A stretch of DNA of 64,000 bases from Tetranychus cinnabarinus (lineage: Eukaryota > Arthropoda > Arachnida > Trombidiformes > Tetranychidae), in contig WHVY01000006.1 of the NCBI GenBank assembly GCA_022266195.1, positions 372,001 through 436,000 on the forward strand, in the 5' to 3' direction. The notes beneath the pieces are model-generated. The model was given only the letters and a program-made list of their open reading frames with translations, was not told the DNA's origin and searched no databases. This document shows, piece after piece, positions 41,811 to 51,251 of the stretch. Position 1 is the stretch's first letter. Every line of letters starts with the position of its first letter. A program made the translations under genes and the position numbers.

Positions 41811-44800
41811 AACGGAAAAGGCAAATGATTATAATGATGTTGAGGAGAGAGTTGAATGTTGAGAGGTTCATGATTGCTCTTCAGATTCATTTCATCATGT
41901 TTACCATTTCTCATATTTTCTTCTTGTTACCTTTTCTTTTTACCAAACAATTTATATCAATAACAATCAATGTTAACATATAATTGCAGGTTATCGAATC
42001 TATTGATCGCTTCATTTCCACCATTTCGACCTGAGCAAATGTTCAGTCTATTAACTCAGGCAAACACTTTCATTTCAACCTCAAAACAGGAATCACTTTT
42101 AATTGCTAAATGCTCAACTCGATCAAAAACATGCAAACCTGAAAACAGAAAACTTGAAAACAAAAAATTCGAACAGAACTTTTCCAAAATTTTAATAACA
42201 AAATCAAATGCAAATGTTCATTTTATTGCATTAAAACATTTTTTTCTCGTAAAATGAGTTTCGAACAAAAAAGAAGGAAAAAATGTAATCAAATCAAATT
42301 TTTTTTCTTCATTTGAACATTTCTTTTCCTCTGAGTTTGAAAAAAAGTTTCATTTTTTGCTTAAATTTTGTCCAATTTTCTTCTTTTCAACTTTTAATGA
42401 AATCAAATTTACTGTTGACAGATTTTCAGACCTTTTGATCAAAAATGAAATGCTATTAAAAGCAGGATGAAAGCGTTTCAACCGCCAACCTGATAACCAG
42501 AAAATTTAAAGTTATTCAATTTCGTCAGATTTAAAACTCTTTTCAAATTTTCCTTTCAGTGTCGCCAAGTTTGTTACCTTTCAATGTTTTTTGCATTTCA
42601 ACTCCCAGTGAGTATATTTACAGACTAAAGGTTTAAGCAAAATACTTTAATCGAGTTTGCATGAGACCAACTTAATGCTGCATATTATTTGCTTATATTT
42701 ATTTATAAATACAAGATGATATCGATTTTTGCTTCCTCGCTTTTTCCCTTCACTCCCAGTGTCTATCTAATTTTGCAGTTTAAAGTAAATATAATTTTAG
42801 ATGAACCAGAAATCTTTAGCTTTTACCTCTTCCAATGAAAAGCAACATTTAACTTATTCATGTTTTAAGAATTATTTTTGTCACAAATGAATTTTTTTCT
42901 TCTCAGAATAAAGACAATTTCAAAGTAAACTTTTATGGATAAATATTTTATACTTTTACAGCATTTACTGATGATAATTGTTGAAAGCCTCAGGCTTTCA
43001 TCAAGTTGCAATGTAAATGATATTGAAATATTTTCATCTGTTATTCCATTGTATTTTTGTTCTTCCTTTTCATCATGAATTTTCTATTCATTTGCAATTC
43101 TTTTCTCATCCTTTTCTCCTGCAACAACCATGGAATAATATTTACATAAACAATTATTCATTACAGATTTAATGTTTCCCTCTGCATAACTATCATTAAT
43201 AAAATTTTCATCATAACCATTTCCATTATTGAACTTGTTTCCTTTTTTTCAGATAAGATTTAAGATTTAACTGTGCATTTCCATGATGGCATTTAATAAA
43301 ATTCAATTATCAAATGTTTCACATTTTACTTCTCAAGTAGTGGAAAAGGTCTCATGGTGAAAGGTTGAATAATGGAAGGAATTTATTCAATAATTTATTT
43401 TTCGATTTTTTTGATGAAAACAAAAAGCTGTTGATTCTCAATTTTAAATGTTGAATTTGTTTCAGTTGTTTGAGTTTGCATTCATAAAAGATGAACTTGT
43501 GTTTGAGTAAAAAAACTGTTCAAGATTAACTTTTCAAGTATTGATTGAGAATCACATCTTAATCTAATGTTTCTCATGAAATGGAATGCTTTTGTCTTCT
43601 TCTTCTGAATCATTTAAAGTTCATTCTTTCCTAAATCCTGAACATTCTCAATTATTCAATGCAACTATCTTTCGATCGTAACAACAAAATGAGTCAACAT
43701 AACAAATAATTGAACATTACTTCGATATCTGTTGTTATAAGGTTATCAAAGTTTAAAACTCGAAATGAATAAATAATGATTAATTCATTGAAACTATCAG
43801 CCTAATAATACAAATGATGAAACAGGAATGGGAAGGAAAAAACGAAAGGAAATTAGTTCAGTTTAGAAGCAATCATTTCTCATTTAACTAATTGGTTAAT
43901 TAAATGGCAAAATATTGCTATTTTTACCATTAAATCAGTTTTGCAAATAACAAAAGTGGCAAAAAATTATTTCAATTATAGCAACTTTTCATCGTTCAAA
44001 GTAAACTTCACAAATTGCGGTTCAATTTTCATTGAAAACTGCATTTGACAAGCTCTTTTTGTTCAGCACAATATTAGTTCACAAACTGTAAATTAATAAC
44101 AAAAGAAGCTGAATAATGATGGGAATGAAGAGAAAAAAATAGTAATGATAAAGAACAGAATTGAACTTTGATTAAATTGCAATTGTTTCACATTAATTAC
44201 ATGAATAGTTCATCTTTACCTAACTACTATTAATAGTTGGTAATATAAGTAATGTTATTAATGATGGTTAAATACAAGAATGAAAATTACCAAATGTAAT
44301 AATATTAACATTCTCATATGATCAATATTTGGTATCAGTACAAATGAGAAGGAAAATGTTTGCGCTTCACAATTGAACCACAATTAGATTTAACTAGAAA
44401 CTGCTGCAATCATGACTGATTGAACTAACCTAATGCAATGAATTTGCATCACACGCTCCGATACTGACGATCGATCGTCTAGTCTAATCTTTATTCATCT
44501 TCATCTTTACACAGTTAGACCGAGCAACATAAATCTTTCAACCTAAGAGAGTTGCTCCAAACCGATCAATAGTATAGATAAGTCCGCTTCTGCCTTAAGC
44601 TTTCTGATACAAATGTTTACCATCTTTCGAGGAGCTCAAGTGTTGCTTGAAAAGAGGCTGATCAAGGTTGTCAAGTTGATCGGTAGAGGCTAGACTTGTC
44701 TGCATAAAGAAACAACTTACTTGGCCTAAAGTGTCAACCTATTGGTCTCGAGTTTTATGCACATGGAATAATCAAATTTAACCAAAAAATCGGATGTTAA

Positions 44801-44814
44801 GGTTTATTATCTTG

Positions 44815-45040
44815 CTCTGTCTTTGTCCATTCGGGCACAAATCGAATCGACATTCGCTCAACCTAAATTAGCTTTAAATTAGCGTTTTCTGCATGCCAAC
44901 ATTCAGTGTACCTAAAATAGCTTTTGACAACACCGAATGTCGGTATAAAAAACGATATTTCAATCTTTTATTTTAATCAAGCCTTTCGAAAGATGGTGAA
45001 AATTTGTGCCAGAATGGCCAGGTTGGGTAAGATGCGAATT
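44815..45040. repeat. imperfect foldback repeat
   Basis: The left arm 44826-44920 (GTCCATTCGGGCACAAAT ... CCAACATTCAGTGT) and the right arm about 44930-45030 (ACACCGAATGTCGG ... AATTTGTGCCAGAATGGCC) are diverged reverse complements over about 95 bp. Spacing between the arms is almost nil. It resembles an old MITE or hairpin in the Shaker intron. Two plus-strand frames here (about 45006-45299) are probably incidental. Confidence 0.45.
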
Positions 45041-46262
45041 TATCTTCGATCAGTTGAAGCTCTCAATGTATCCTTATCAATCTGTCTTCATCACTGTCTC
45101 AGTCTTTACCTGGTTTCTTTTACTTTTTTCCCTGTTCTTTCTGTTGATCAAAATTTTCTTATCATATTTGCTCAAACATTTTACTTGTAAAGTAACATCA
45201 ATCAGGCAGATTTGTGATGACTATGAAGATGAAGACGATCATGATGATCAACTTGTTCATCATCATATAGTAAATAGTAATTTACAGTGTTACATGTAAC
45301 ATGCTGAGAATCATTCTGTATCAAGTTCAATTGATTATATTAAAGATAAACATGAAGCTTTTTCCTTCCTTTTTTTCATCATTATTATTATCATTATCGC
45401 GTTCCTACTGAGTCTCTGAGTGAAAAGTTTTTGTTGATAAACAATGAGAATCTGACAAGGAATGAAAAAACCAGGTAACTATATCAACGAAAAACTTAGC
45501 TTTTTCTTCTTCTTCTTTCCTTTTTTTCCATGAGAAAATTGAGTCTCAACTCAATCGATAAAATATTATAATGTAGAGTTAAAACTCAACCAGAGTGCAA
45601 TGTAAAGTTTACAGAAAAGCAATTAAATTAAAAATCAATTGATTCTTGAATAGACTGATGAACAACATTTCAAAGCTAATATTTAAATATTAGCTGGTTA
45701 CATGAGCCATTTTCATGTAATAAACAAGCTTGCAAATGACAGTTTTGATCAACATTTTTGGTCAATTTTGACAACTTCAAATTGATCAAAGACCAAGATT
45801 AACAGGTTGAAATTAACCAGGTCAAATGATTGATCATCAATTTGGTTCAATTGAATGTTCAGAAAGACTGAGTCTAAAGAGCTATTACTATAGATTTAGA
45901 TTGTTCAAGATATCATCTTTTTAGCAACAATGAACTTCAATAAATAATAAATCAACTAATTTATTAGAGCAAAAAGCTTTGGCATTTTTGCTGGAAATCA
46001 GCAGAAAAAAATGTTGCTCATGAATGACCAGAAAAGTGATCTGAAAGCCTTCAGAACTTAATCTTCTTTAAAATGAAACAAATTCTGGTTTCACTTGACA
46101 TTATAAGACACTTCACTTTCAACCGATTCAGGTTCACAAGAGTTTCCCCTTTTTCAACCAACAGTTTACCTTTCACCTGAAATGCCAAATAATATCATAA
46201 ATACACAAAAAGGAATCAGCATAAAGAAGTATTCATTTCTAGATTTAAAAGCAAAAGTGGGT

Positions 46263-47303
46263 TGATTAAGGGTTCAGATGGTCAACAGTTAACCCAAAGA
46301 TTCAACTTAAGTCTTATTTTTAATTCAACTTTAAGACTAATCAAGACTTTAATGCCCTTTGGCTGTTATTGAAATTGCTCTTGAAATTAAATATGTTCAC
46401 TTTGAGATGAACGGATTAAAGGTAAATTTAGGGGAAAATGGACATTAGTTTTGGGTAAATAAAAGACACCAGATTTACATAAATCAATGGAATGGACTTA
46501 AATATGATTTATATTTGAAAGGTTTCAATCGATTGACATTTTCTGGTCATTATTATGAATATTTTAATGGTTTAATGAGATTCAGTTGAACACAAATACA
46601 CATTAAAGGATGGAGAAGAAAATGGTTGAAATCAGTTGATTGATTAACTGTTTACTTACGTAAATTTGTGTTGTCCAGTGTAAATTTCAAGAATAGCCTC
46701 TTGAGGTGTTTGTCCAGCTCGAGCACCAGAAACAATACTCAAAGCTCCAGCCATTGTTATGAGGTGTTTATTGATGATACAATATTTGTGATTAATTAAA
46801 GTTCAAGATAATTAATTATAATACATTAAAGAGGAAAGGAAAGGTGGAAGATTTGAGGATTTAATGATTACAAGATTTGAAGGAATTAAAGGGTTGAAAG
46901 AGTTGACGAGATTAACAAAAATGTAAAAAGCAAATAAAGTTGATTTAGTTTGCTGCAAAAAAGAGCAACTAGAAATGTCTTTTGAACGTCTTTATTTTCC
47001 TGGTTTCATCAAGATTCACATTTCAATATTATTCATTTTGATGATGAATTGAGTGACACTAGAAATTTGTTGAAACAAATCACAATTTAATATAACATTT
47101 CATCTTGTTGTGGTCATTTGCAGGTGAAAAATGGACACTAAATTATCCGTTTGTCTTTGGCTCAGTTTTAAAAGCCTTGAGTTAACCAGAAATCTTGTTC
47201 AATGTTTAATTTCAATTACACTTGGCTAACAAAATTGACACAATAAATGAAACTGTAAAAAAAGACGAGAAAAAGAGTCGATTTTGTTGTAATCTTCAAT
47301 GTT
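46263..47303. repeat. duplicated block carrying the Shaker first exon, copy 1
   Basis: About 1.04 kb that recurs at 51252-52083. Similarity starts near GGGTTCAGAT and ends at TTGTAATCTTCAATGTT. Copy 1 is longer: it has about 75 bp (46802-46879) absent from copy 2. Identity is very high upstream of the exon (46880-47300) and lower on its other side, and it covers the exon, its donor and the presumed promoter and leader. Confidence 0.85.
46660..46754 (-). CDS. Sh: candidate first coding exon of Shaker (copy 1)
   Basis: A 95-bp minus-strand open exon that starts with ATG and ends AAATTTAC/GTAAGT, a consensus donor. It encodes 31 residues (MAGALSIVSGARAGQTPQEA, then ILEIYTGQHKF) plus two bases of a Thr codon. 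The T1-containing exon at 21069 needs a partner ending in phase 2, and this one does: the joined codon is ACA. The total of 643 aa fits the family. The first ten residues are mostly small or hydrophobic, followed by Arg, loosely like an N-type inactivation peptide, but the Lys/Arg cluster of fly ShB is absent. The link across 25.6 kb is inference from strand, phase and protein length. It could instead be the first exon of another minus-strand gene. Confidence 0.6.
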
Positions 47304-47866
47304 ATGGGGATAAGAAGGCTGAAGACGAGAAGATGATGAAGATTGTTGAGTTGGTGAGGTTGATGATTGAAACTGTAATGGGAAAAATGGAAAGGATTAA
47401 AACACTGATTAATGCAAAAATGAACAGCTTTTACAAATTAAAAGGGATTATTTGTCTTTCCTTTTTTATGTCTTTTTTCATTTGATTCAACTATTTGACT
47501 GAAGCATGAAACCAAATGAAAATTGAGTTCCTGGTACCTGCTCGTTGTCAAGGTAACTTCAGAATTTTCTGTCTCTCTTTTTCTCTTTTTGCGCTCTGTG
47601 TTCGCATCTTCTCATCTTTCCATCATCCAAAGTTATCTCACTCAAAATGATTCATTTCAATGCACAGTTAGATAATTGTAATGTCATCTATTGGATACTT
47701 TTTCAACTATTTACAGTTCAAGTTCGAGATTCAGTCAGAACAAAATATGCTCACGAGGGAGTCCCATATCGAGATTTCATTGGTAGCCATCGGTACATTA
47801 GGCCTTGTTGAAGGTCAATATAACGGAATCAGGCTTTTCGATTCATCGCCTTTTTTCTAGAAAAAT
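47304..47866. other. unassigned stretch with a GC-richer patch
   Basis: Between the Shaker-exon block and repeat R1. Its last part (about 47712-47860) is less AT-rich than its surroundings and is preceded by an acceptor-like TATTTACAG. Two of the three plus-strand frames stay open for about 30-49 codons (for example KYAHEGVPYRDFIGSHRYIR). I recognise no protein or RNA. It might be an exon or a relic. Confidence 0.3.
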
Positions 47867-48362
47867 TTATGCTTTTCTATGGCCATTTGTAAGTTCATTT
47901 TTTCATTTGAAACCGAAATATTTACAACCTGAGCTTTTATTAGATGCATAAAACCTGGTCAGACGAGCGTTCGGCAAAATTGGAGCGTAAGTGAGTTTAC
48001 TTCTTGGGCTTATAATTTCATGAGTTTTTTAAAGTTTCGTGTTTGTTACTGAGCATCTTAATATTCAACTTTAACACAGAAAAAAACAAAATTCATTTCT
48101 GATCTCGACTTTTTGTAGAGTCAGTTGTTATCCTAGAAGAAATAACGAACAAATTTAAAACCTTAAGTGTAAAAGTTTTGATTAAATTTGAACCAACCAG
48201 AAATTTTGAAAAGGGATCGTTTGGGATCGATTAAAGTTCGCTTATGAATCCAGGTTTTGCCTGAGGGCCGATCTTTTAATCAATCCTGAAAAACAGCGAT
48301 CTCCTCAGGTCTAAATTGAAGTTTCCATTCCAGCCACTAGACATCGCTAGCTTAACCCATAA
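47867..48362 (+). repeat. cluster repeat R, copy 1
   Basis: A 496-bp block whose two ends recur at 49244-49508. It starts TTTATGCTTTTCTATGGCC and ends CGCTAGCTTAACCCATAA. About 235 bp in the middle (roughly 47990-48230) are missing from copy 2. The last 40 bp (CATTCCAGCCACTAGACATCGCTAGC) also resemble DNA at 52684-52717 upstream of gene B. R therefore looks like the upstream flank of an ARID gene, here joined to a truncated tail. Confidence 0.75.
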
Positions 48363-48368
48363 CCAGCA

Positions 48369-48647
48369 GCTTCTTTTAAGGTTAATGGTTCAACAGTTAG
48401 ACATGAATCTTCACCTTCACCTTCACCTTCACCCCCATCATCTTCATCTTCCACGACATCTCATAATCAGGGAATAGATAGAAATATTCCTGAAGTGGAA
48501 AGGATTCTGATAAATGCAGGAATGCCGGCCATGCACGTCAAAATAGACAAAAACGAAGGACGAGATTCAACTGACAGTTCATTGCGTGTAAACATGGAAA
48601 TCAATAACATGACTTACTCAGGAGTCCTATTTCCACGTATGAATTAA
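48369..48647 (+). pseudogene. orphan REKLES tail of an ARID3-like gene
   Basis: An open frame of 92 codons ending in TAA that matches the last part of genes A and B: SSFKVNG at its start, ERILINAGMPAMHVKI, then NMEINNMTYSGVLFPRMN. A Ser/Pro-rich run (SPSPSPSPPSSSSSTTS) replaces the poly-Asn of the others. The ARID half is missing: repeat R lies directly upstream. It is the most diverged tail in the cluster and probably a gene truncated by rearrangement. An acceptor-like AACCAG at 48361-48366 could still make it a usable terminal exon. Confidence 0.75.
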
Positions 48648-48759
48648 CCATAAAACAACGAAATAAAATCGGCGAAAAAATAAGGTTTGAGATTTTAGAT
48701 ATCAAAATATAATATTTTATACCATTTTTCAACAATTACATGTTGAGTTACCTTTTCAG

Positions 48760-49225
48760 ATTTGGAGGGTAATAAAGCAAGATTTGCGTTTGCCTTCGTC
48801 CACAAGAAGTCCTGGCCACAAATTGCGAAAACATTACATGAAGTATCTTGATCCATATGAGTGTGACCGAGAAAATTTGTCGACACCAGAAGAGCTTCAA
48901 CAAGCCATCGATGGTAATAGACGAGAAGGTCGAAGATCATCCAATTGTCAATATTCAGATATGATGGAGCTGGAGGTTCGGGTTCCGCTTTACGTGATGG
49001 TATCCTATGCAATGAAGGACCTTCTAATGGTCGAACGACCAATGGTGGACTTTCCTCACTTGGTATGACTTCAACGCTCAAGTTTAGTTAGTACCTTTAG
49101 TTAAACGAAATTCAACACCGACTCGAAGCACCTCATCGGGTGTGGAGGATAGTGTATCAAATCATTCCCTTTCACGCAATCCTTTGCTTGCCTTAGCCGC
49201 AGCTCAAACAGTGGCACTCAATTGG
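48760..49225 (+). pseudogene. broken ARID3-like fragment
   Basis: Begins inside the ARID domain (IWRVIKQDLRLPSS, against IWREITKGLCLPSS in A and B) right after an acceptor-like CCTTTTCAG. It continues through KYLDPYECDRENLSTPEEL to the linker. A 13-bp deletion after GATATGATGGAG (about 48972) shifts the frame, and an in-frame TAG follows at the position of QPLSLVK. Homology stops at GCACTCAATTGG, where repeat R copy 2 begins. ITSAAFTLRTQ, almost invariant in the family, has become a run with Pro, Gly and His (TRSPGHKLRKH), so the loss of constraint is old. Confidence 0.85.
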
Positions 49226-49243
49226 AAAAGTGGAAAAAATGCT

Positions 49244-49508
49244 TTTATGCTTTTCTTTGGCCATTTGTAAGTTCATTTTTTCATTTGAAACCGAAATATG
49301 TACAACCTGAGCTTTTATTAGATGCATAAAACTTGGTCAGACGAGCGTTCGGTTAAAGCATTAAAGACTTAGAGCATTAAAGTTCGCTTATGAATCCAGG
49401 TTTTGCCTGAGGGCCGATCCTTTAATCGATCCTGAAAAACAGCGATCTCCTCAGGTCTAAATTGAAGTTTCCATTCCAGCCACTAGACATCGCTAGCTTA
49501 ACCCATAA
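49244..49508 (+). repeat. cluster repeat R, copy 2
   Basis: A shorter copy (265 bp) of the block at 47867-48362, nearly identical where they align. It joins the broken ARID fragment to the upstream region of gene A. Its 3' end merges into the flank conserved before genes A and B. Confidence 0.8.
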
Positions 49509-49668
49509 ATATTAACCAATAATAAAGTTCATTACTTGCCATCAACTTTGTATAAAATTGAAAATAAAGTTGATATTGTCATTCATTTTCATCCAGTCCT
49601 GAAGTCAACATCAATTATCAAGATTATTTATTTATTTTTTGTTTTATTTTCATTAATAATTTTTCATC
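49509..49668 (+). promoter_or_regulatory. conserved upstream region of gene A
   Basis: About 150 bp also found before genes B (52720-52898) and C (62020-62190). Shared strings include CAACTTTG, GAAAATAAAGTT, TTGTCATTCATTTTCATCCAGTC, TCAACATCAATTATCAAG and a T-rich ATTTATTT tract before the start. CCAGTC resembles an arthropod initiator, so this is probably core promoter plus 5' UTR. The start site is not proven. Confidence 0.5.
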
Positions 49669-50888
49669 ATGCGGGTTAAAAACAAGCAACCTCATCCATC
49701 TTTTGTGTTGGAAGTTAGTGAAGACGAAGACGAAATTGATTATGCTGAACAACAAAATGACCATCAACCTGACAGACAACAGGACAGACAACATGACAAT
49801 CAAAGTGACCATCAACAACAATACTCTTTCGATGAGCAATTTAAACAGCTCTATGAGCTGAGTGCGGACCCAAAAAGAAAGGAATTTTTAGACGATCTGT
49901 TTTTATTTATGACCAAAAGAGGTGAGTCGCACTCATTGAATTTATCTCGCCGTTTCTCTTTTTCGTTTCTCTTTTCTCTTATCTCGCCGTTTTTTGTTGT
50001 CATCATTATTCAGGTACCCCAGTTAATCGAATACCAATCATGGCCAAACAGGTCCTCGATCTCTACGAACTTTACCGACTGGTAGTTAATCACGGTGGCT
50101 TAGTTGAAGTCATTAATAAAAAGATTTGGAGGGAAATAACCAAAGGCTTGTGTTTGCCTTCGTCCATAACAAGTGCTGCCTTTACATTGCGCACTCAGTA
50201 CATGAAGTATCTTTATCCATATGAGTGTGACCGAGAAAACTTGTCGACTCCCGAAGAGCTTCAACAAGCCATTGATGGTAATCGGCGAGAAGGTCGAAGA
50301 TCATCAAATGGTCAATATTCAGATTTGATGGAATCGTCCATTGAAGCTGGAAGTACGGGTTCCGCTTTATGTGGTGGTATATTGTTTAATGGTGGAGGAC
50401 CGTCTAATGGTCGATCGACCACCGGTGGACTTTCCACACTTGGTATTACTCAACCCTTAAGTTTAGTTAAAAGAAACTCAACTGCTACTAATTCTGGTGC
50501 CTCATCAAGTGAAGAGGATAATATATCGATTCATTCCCTTTCACGTAATCCTTTGCACGCCTTAGCCTCGGGTCAAGCTGAGGCTCTCAACTTGGAGACT
50601 AAAAGAATCATGAATGGACGAAAAATCGACCTAAACAAAGATTCGCTTGATAATAATCAAGAAAATAGTAATAATAATAACAATAATAATAATAGCCAGG
50701 GAATTAAAAGAATTCTTTCTGATGAAGAAAGGCTTCTGATTAATTCAGGAATGTCCACTGTTCACATCAAAATACCTAATCGCGAAGGACGAGGTTCTAT
50801 TGAAAATTCATTACTTTTAAGCCTGGAAATAAATAACATTACTTACTCAGGAATCCTGCACTCAAAACCAAACAACAATAACAATTAA
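49669..50888 (+). CDS. retn: ARID3/dead ringer-like DNA-binding protein, gene A
   Basis: Predicted nuclear AT-rich-DNA-binding regulator. Exons 49669-49921 and 50014-50888 join in phase 1 across a 92-bp GT-AG intron, giving 375 aa. Exon 1 has an acidic start, an Asp/Gln/His-rich run and QFKQLYELSADPKRKEFLDD, the beginning of the extended ARID. Exon 2 continues with GTPVNRIPIMAKQVLDLYEL, VINKKIWREITKGLCLPSS, ITSAAFTLRTQYMKYLYPYE and NLSTPEELQQAIDGNRREGR, close to fly dead ringer. A Ser/Gly/Asn linker follows, then the REKLES region (EALNLETKRI ... SLEINNITYSGILHSK) and a short Asn end. It is far shorter than fly Retn and vertebrate ARID3A, lacking most of the linker. The ATG at 49669 is 13 codons upstream of the ATG used in B and C, which is TTG here. 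Confidence 0.9.
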
Positions 50889-50938
50889 AATGAAATCAAA
50901 AGACAAAAAATTGAAATTGAATTGTAATATTTGATATC

Positions 50939-50944
50939 AATAAA
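50939..50944 (+). other. polyadenylation signal of gene A
   Basis: AATAAA in GATATCAATAAACATTTAC, about 50 bp after the stop. The same context follows gene B at 59878-59883. Confidence 0.65.
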
Positions 50945-51189
50945 CATTTACTTATTTAATAGAAGAACGTGTTTTCACTGTTTTCAAAACCCGAGAGCGG
51001 GAACCAGTTCATAAAACACCAAATCACTCACATCCTGCTTTTCTCGTTTCTCAACGCAGCACTTCACTTAATAATATGATAGAGACTCAACCGACAATTG
51101 ATTGCTTATAAACATGGAAATCATTAATTTACTCAGGAGAGAGTGCTTTTACCCATTGAAATTATCTATGACCAAAAGAGGTGAGTCGC
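50945..51189 (+). pseudogene. ARID3-like relic after gene A (tail fused to exon-1 end)
   Basis: Directly after gene A, DNA shared with the region after gene B leads into a decayed REKLES tail (51081-51145, GAGACTCAACCGACAATTG ... CATGGAAATCATTAATTTAC, compare 48560-48625). Then comes a remnant of an exon-1 end (51169-51189, TATGACCAAAAGAGGTGAGT, the codons MTKRG plus donor). Intron-like CACATAGACTAACA follows at about 51229. No frame is open throughout, so this is a dead internal-deletion copy. Confidence 0.7.
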
Positions 51190-51251
51190 TTTTCTTTTCT
51201 CATTTCTTGGAATGGCTTGTGACATTTGACACATAGACTAACATTGGGCTA

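Larger units (their letters stand above)
21070..46659 (-). other. giant Shaker intron (inferred), no nested gene supported
   Basis: About 25.6 kb of AT-rich DNA between the candidate first exon and the T1 exon. Its ends are GTAAGT (46659-46654) and a TTGATTCCAG acceptor (21070). Both flanking codon phases are 2, so the join is in frame. Scattered simple repeats occur: GA-rich 25200-25245, (AC)n near 27384-27400, GAA-rich near 37620-37655. The many short open frames are AT-rich chance translations. I looked for other minus-strand first exons with phase-2 GTRAGT donors and found none convincing. That it is one intron depends on the first-exon call. Confidence 0.55.

Noticed and set aside
47222..47485. 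87-codon plus-strand frame beside Shaker-exon copy 1
   Set aside because: Spans the edge of the duplicated block and is not preserved in copy 2; starts without ATG.
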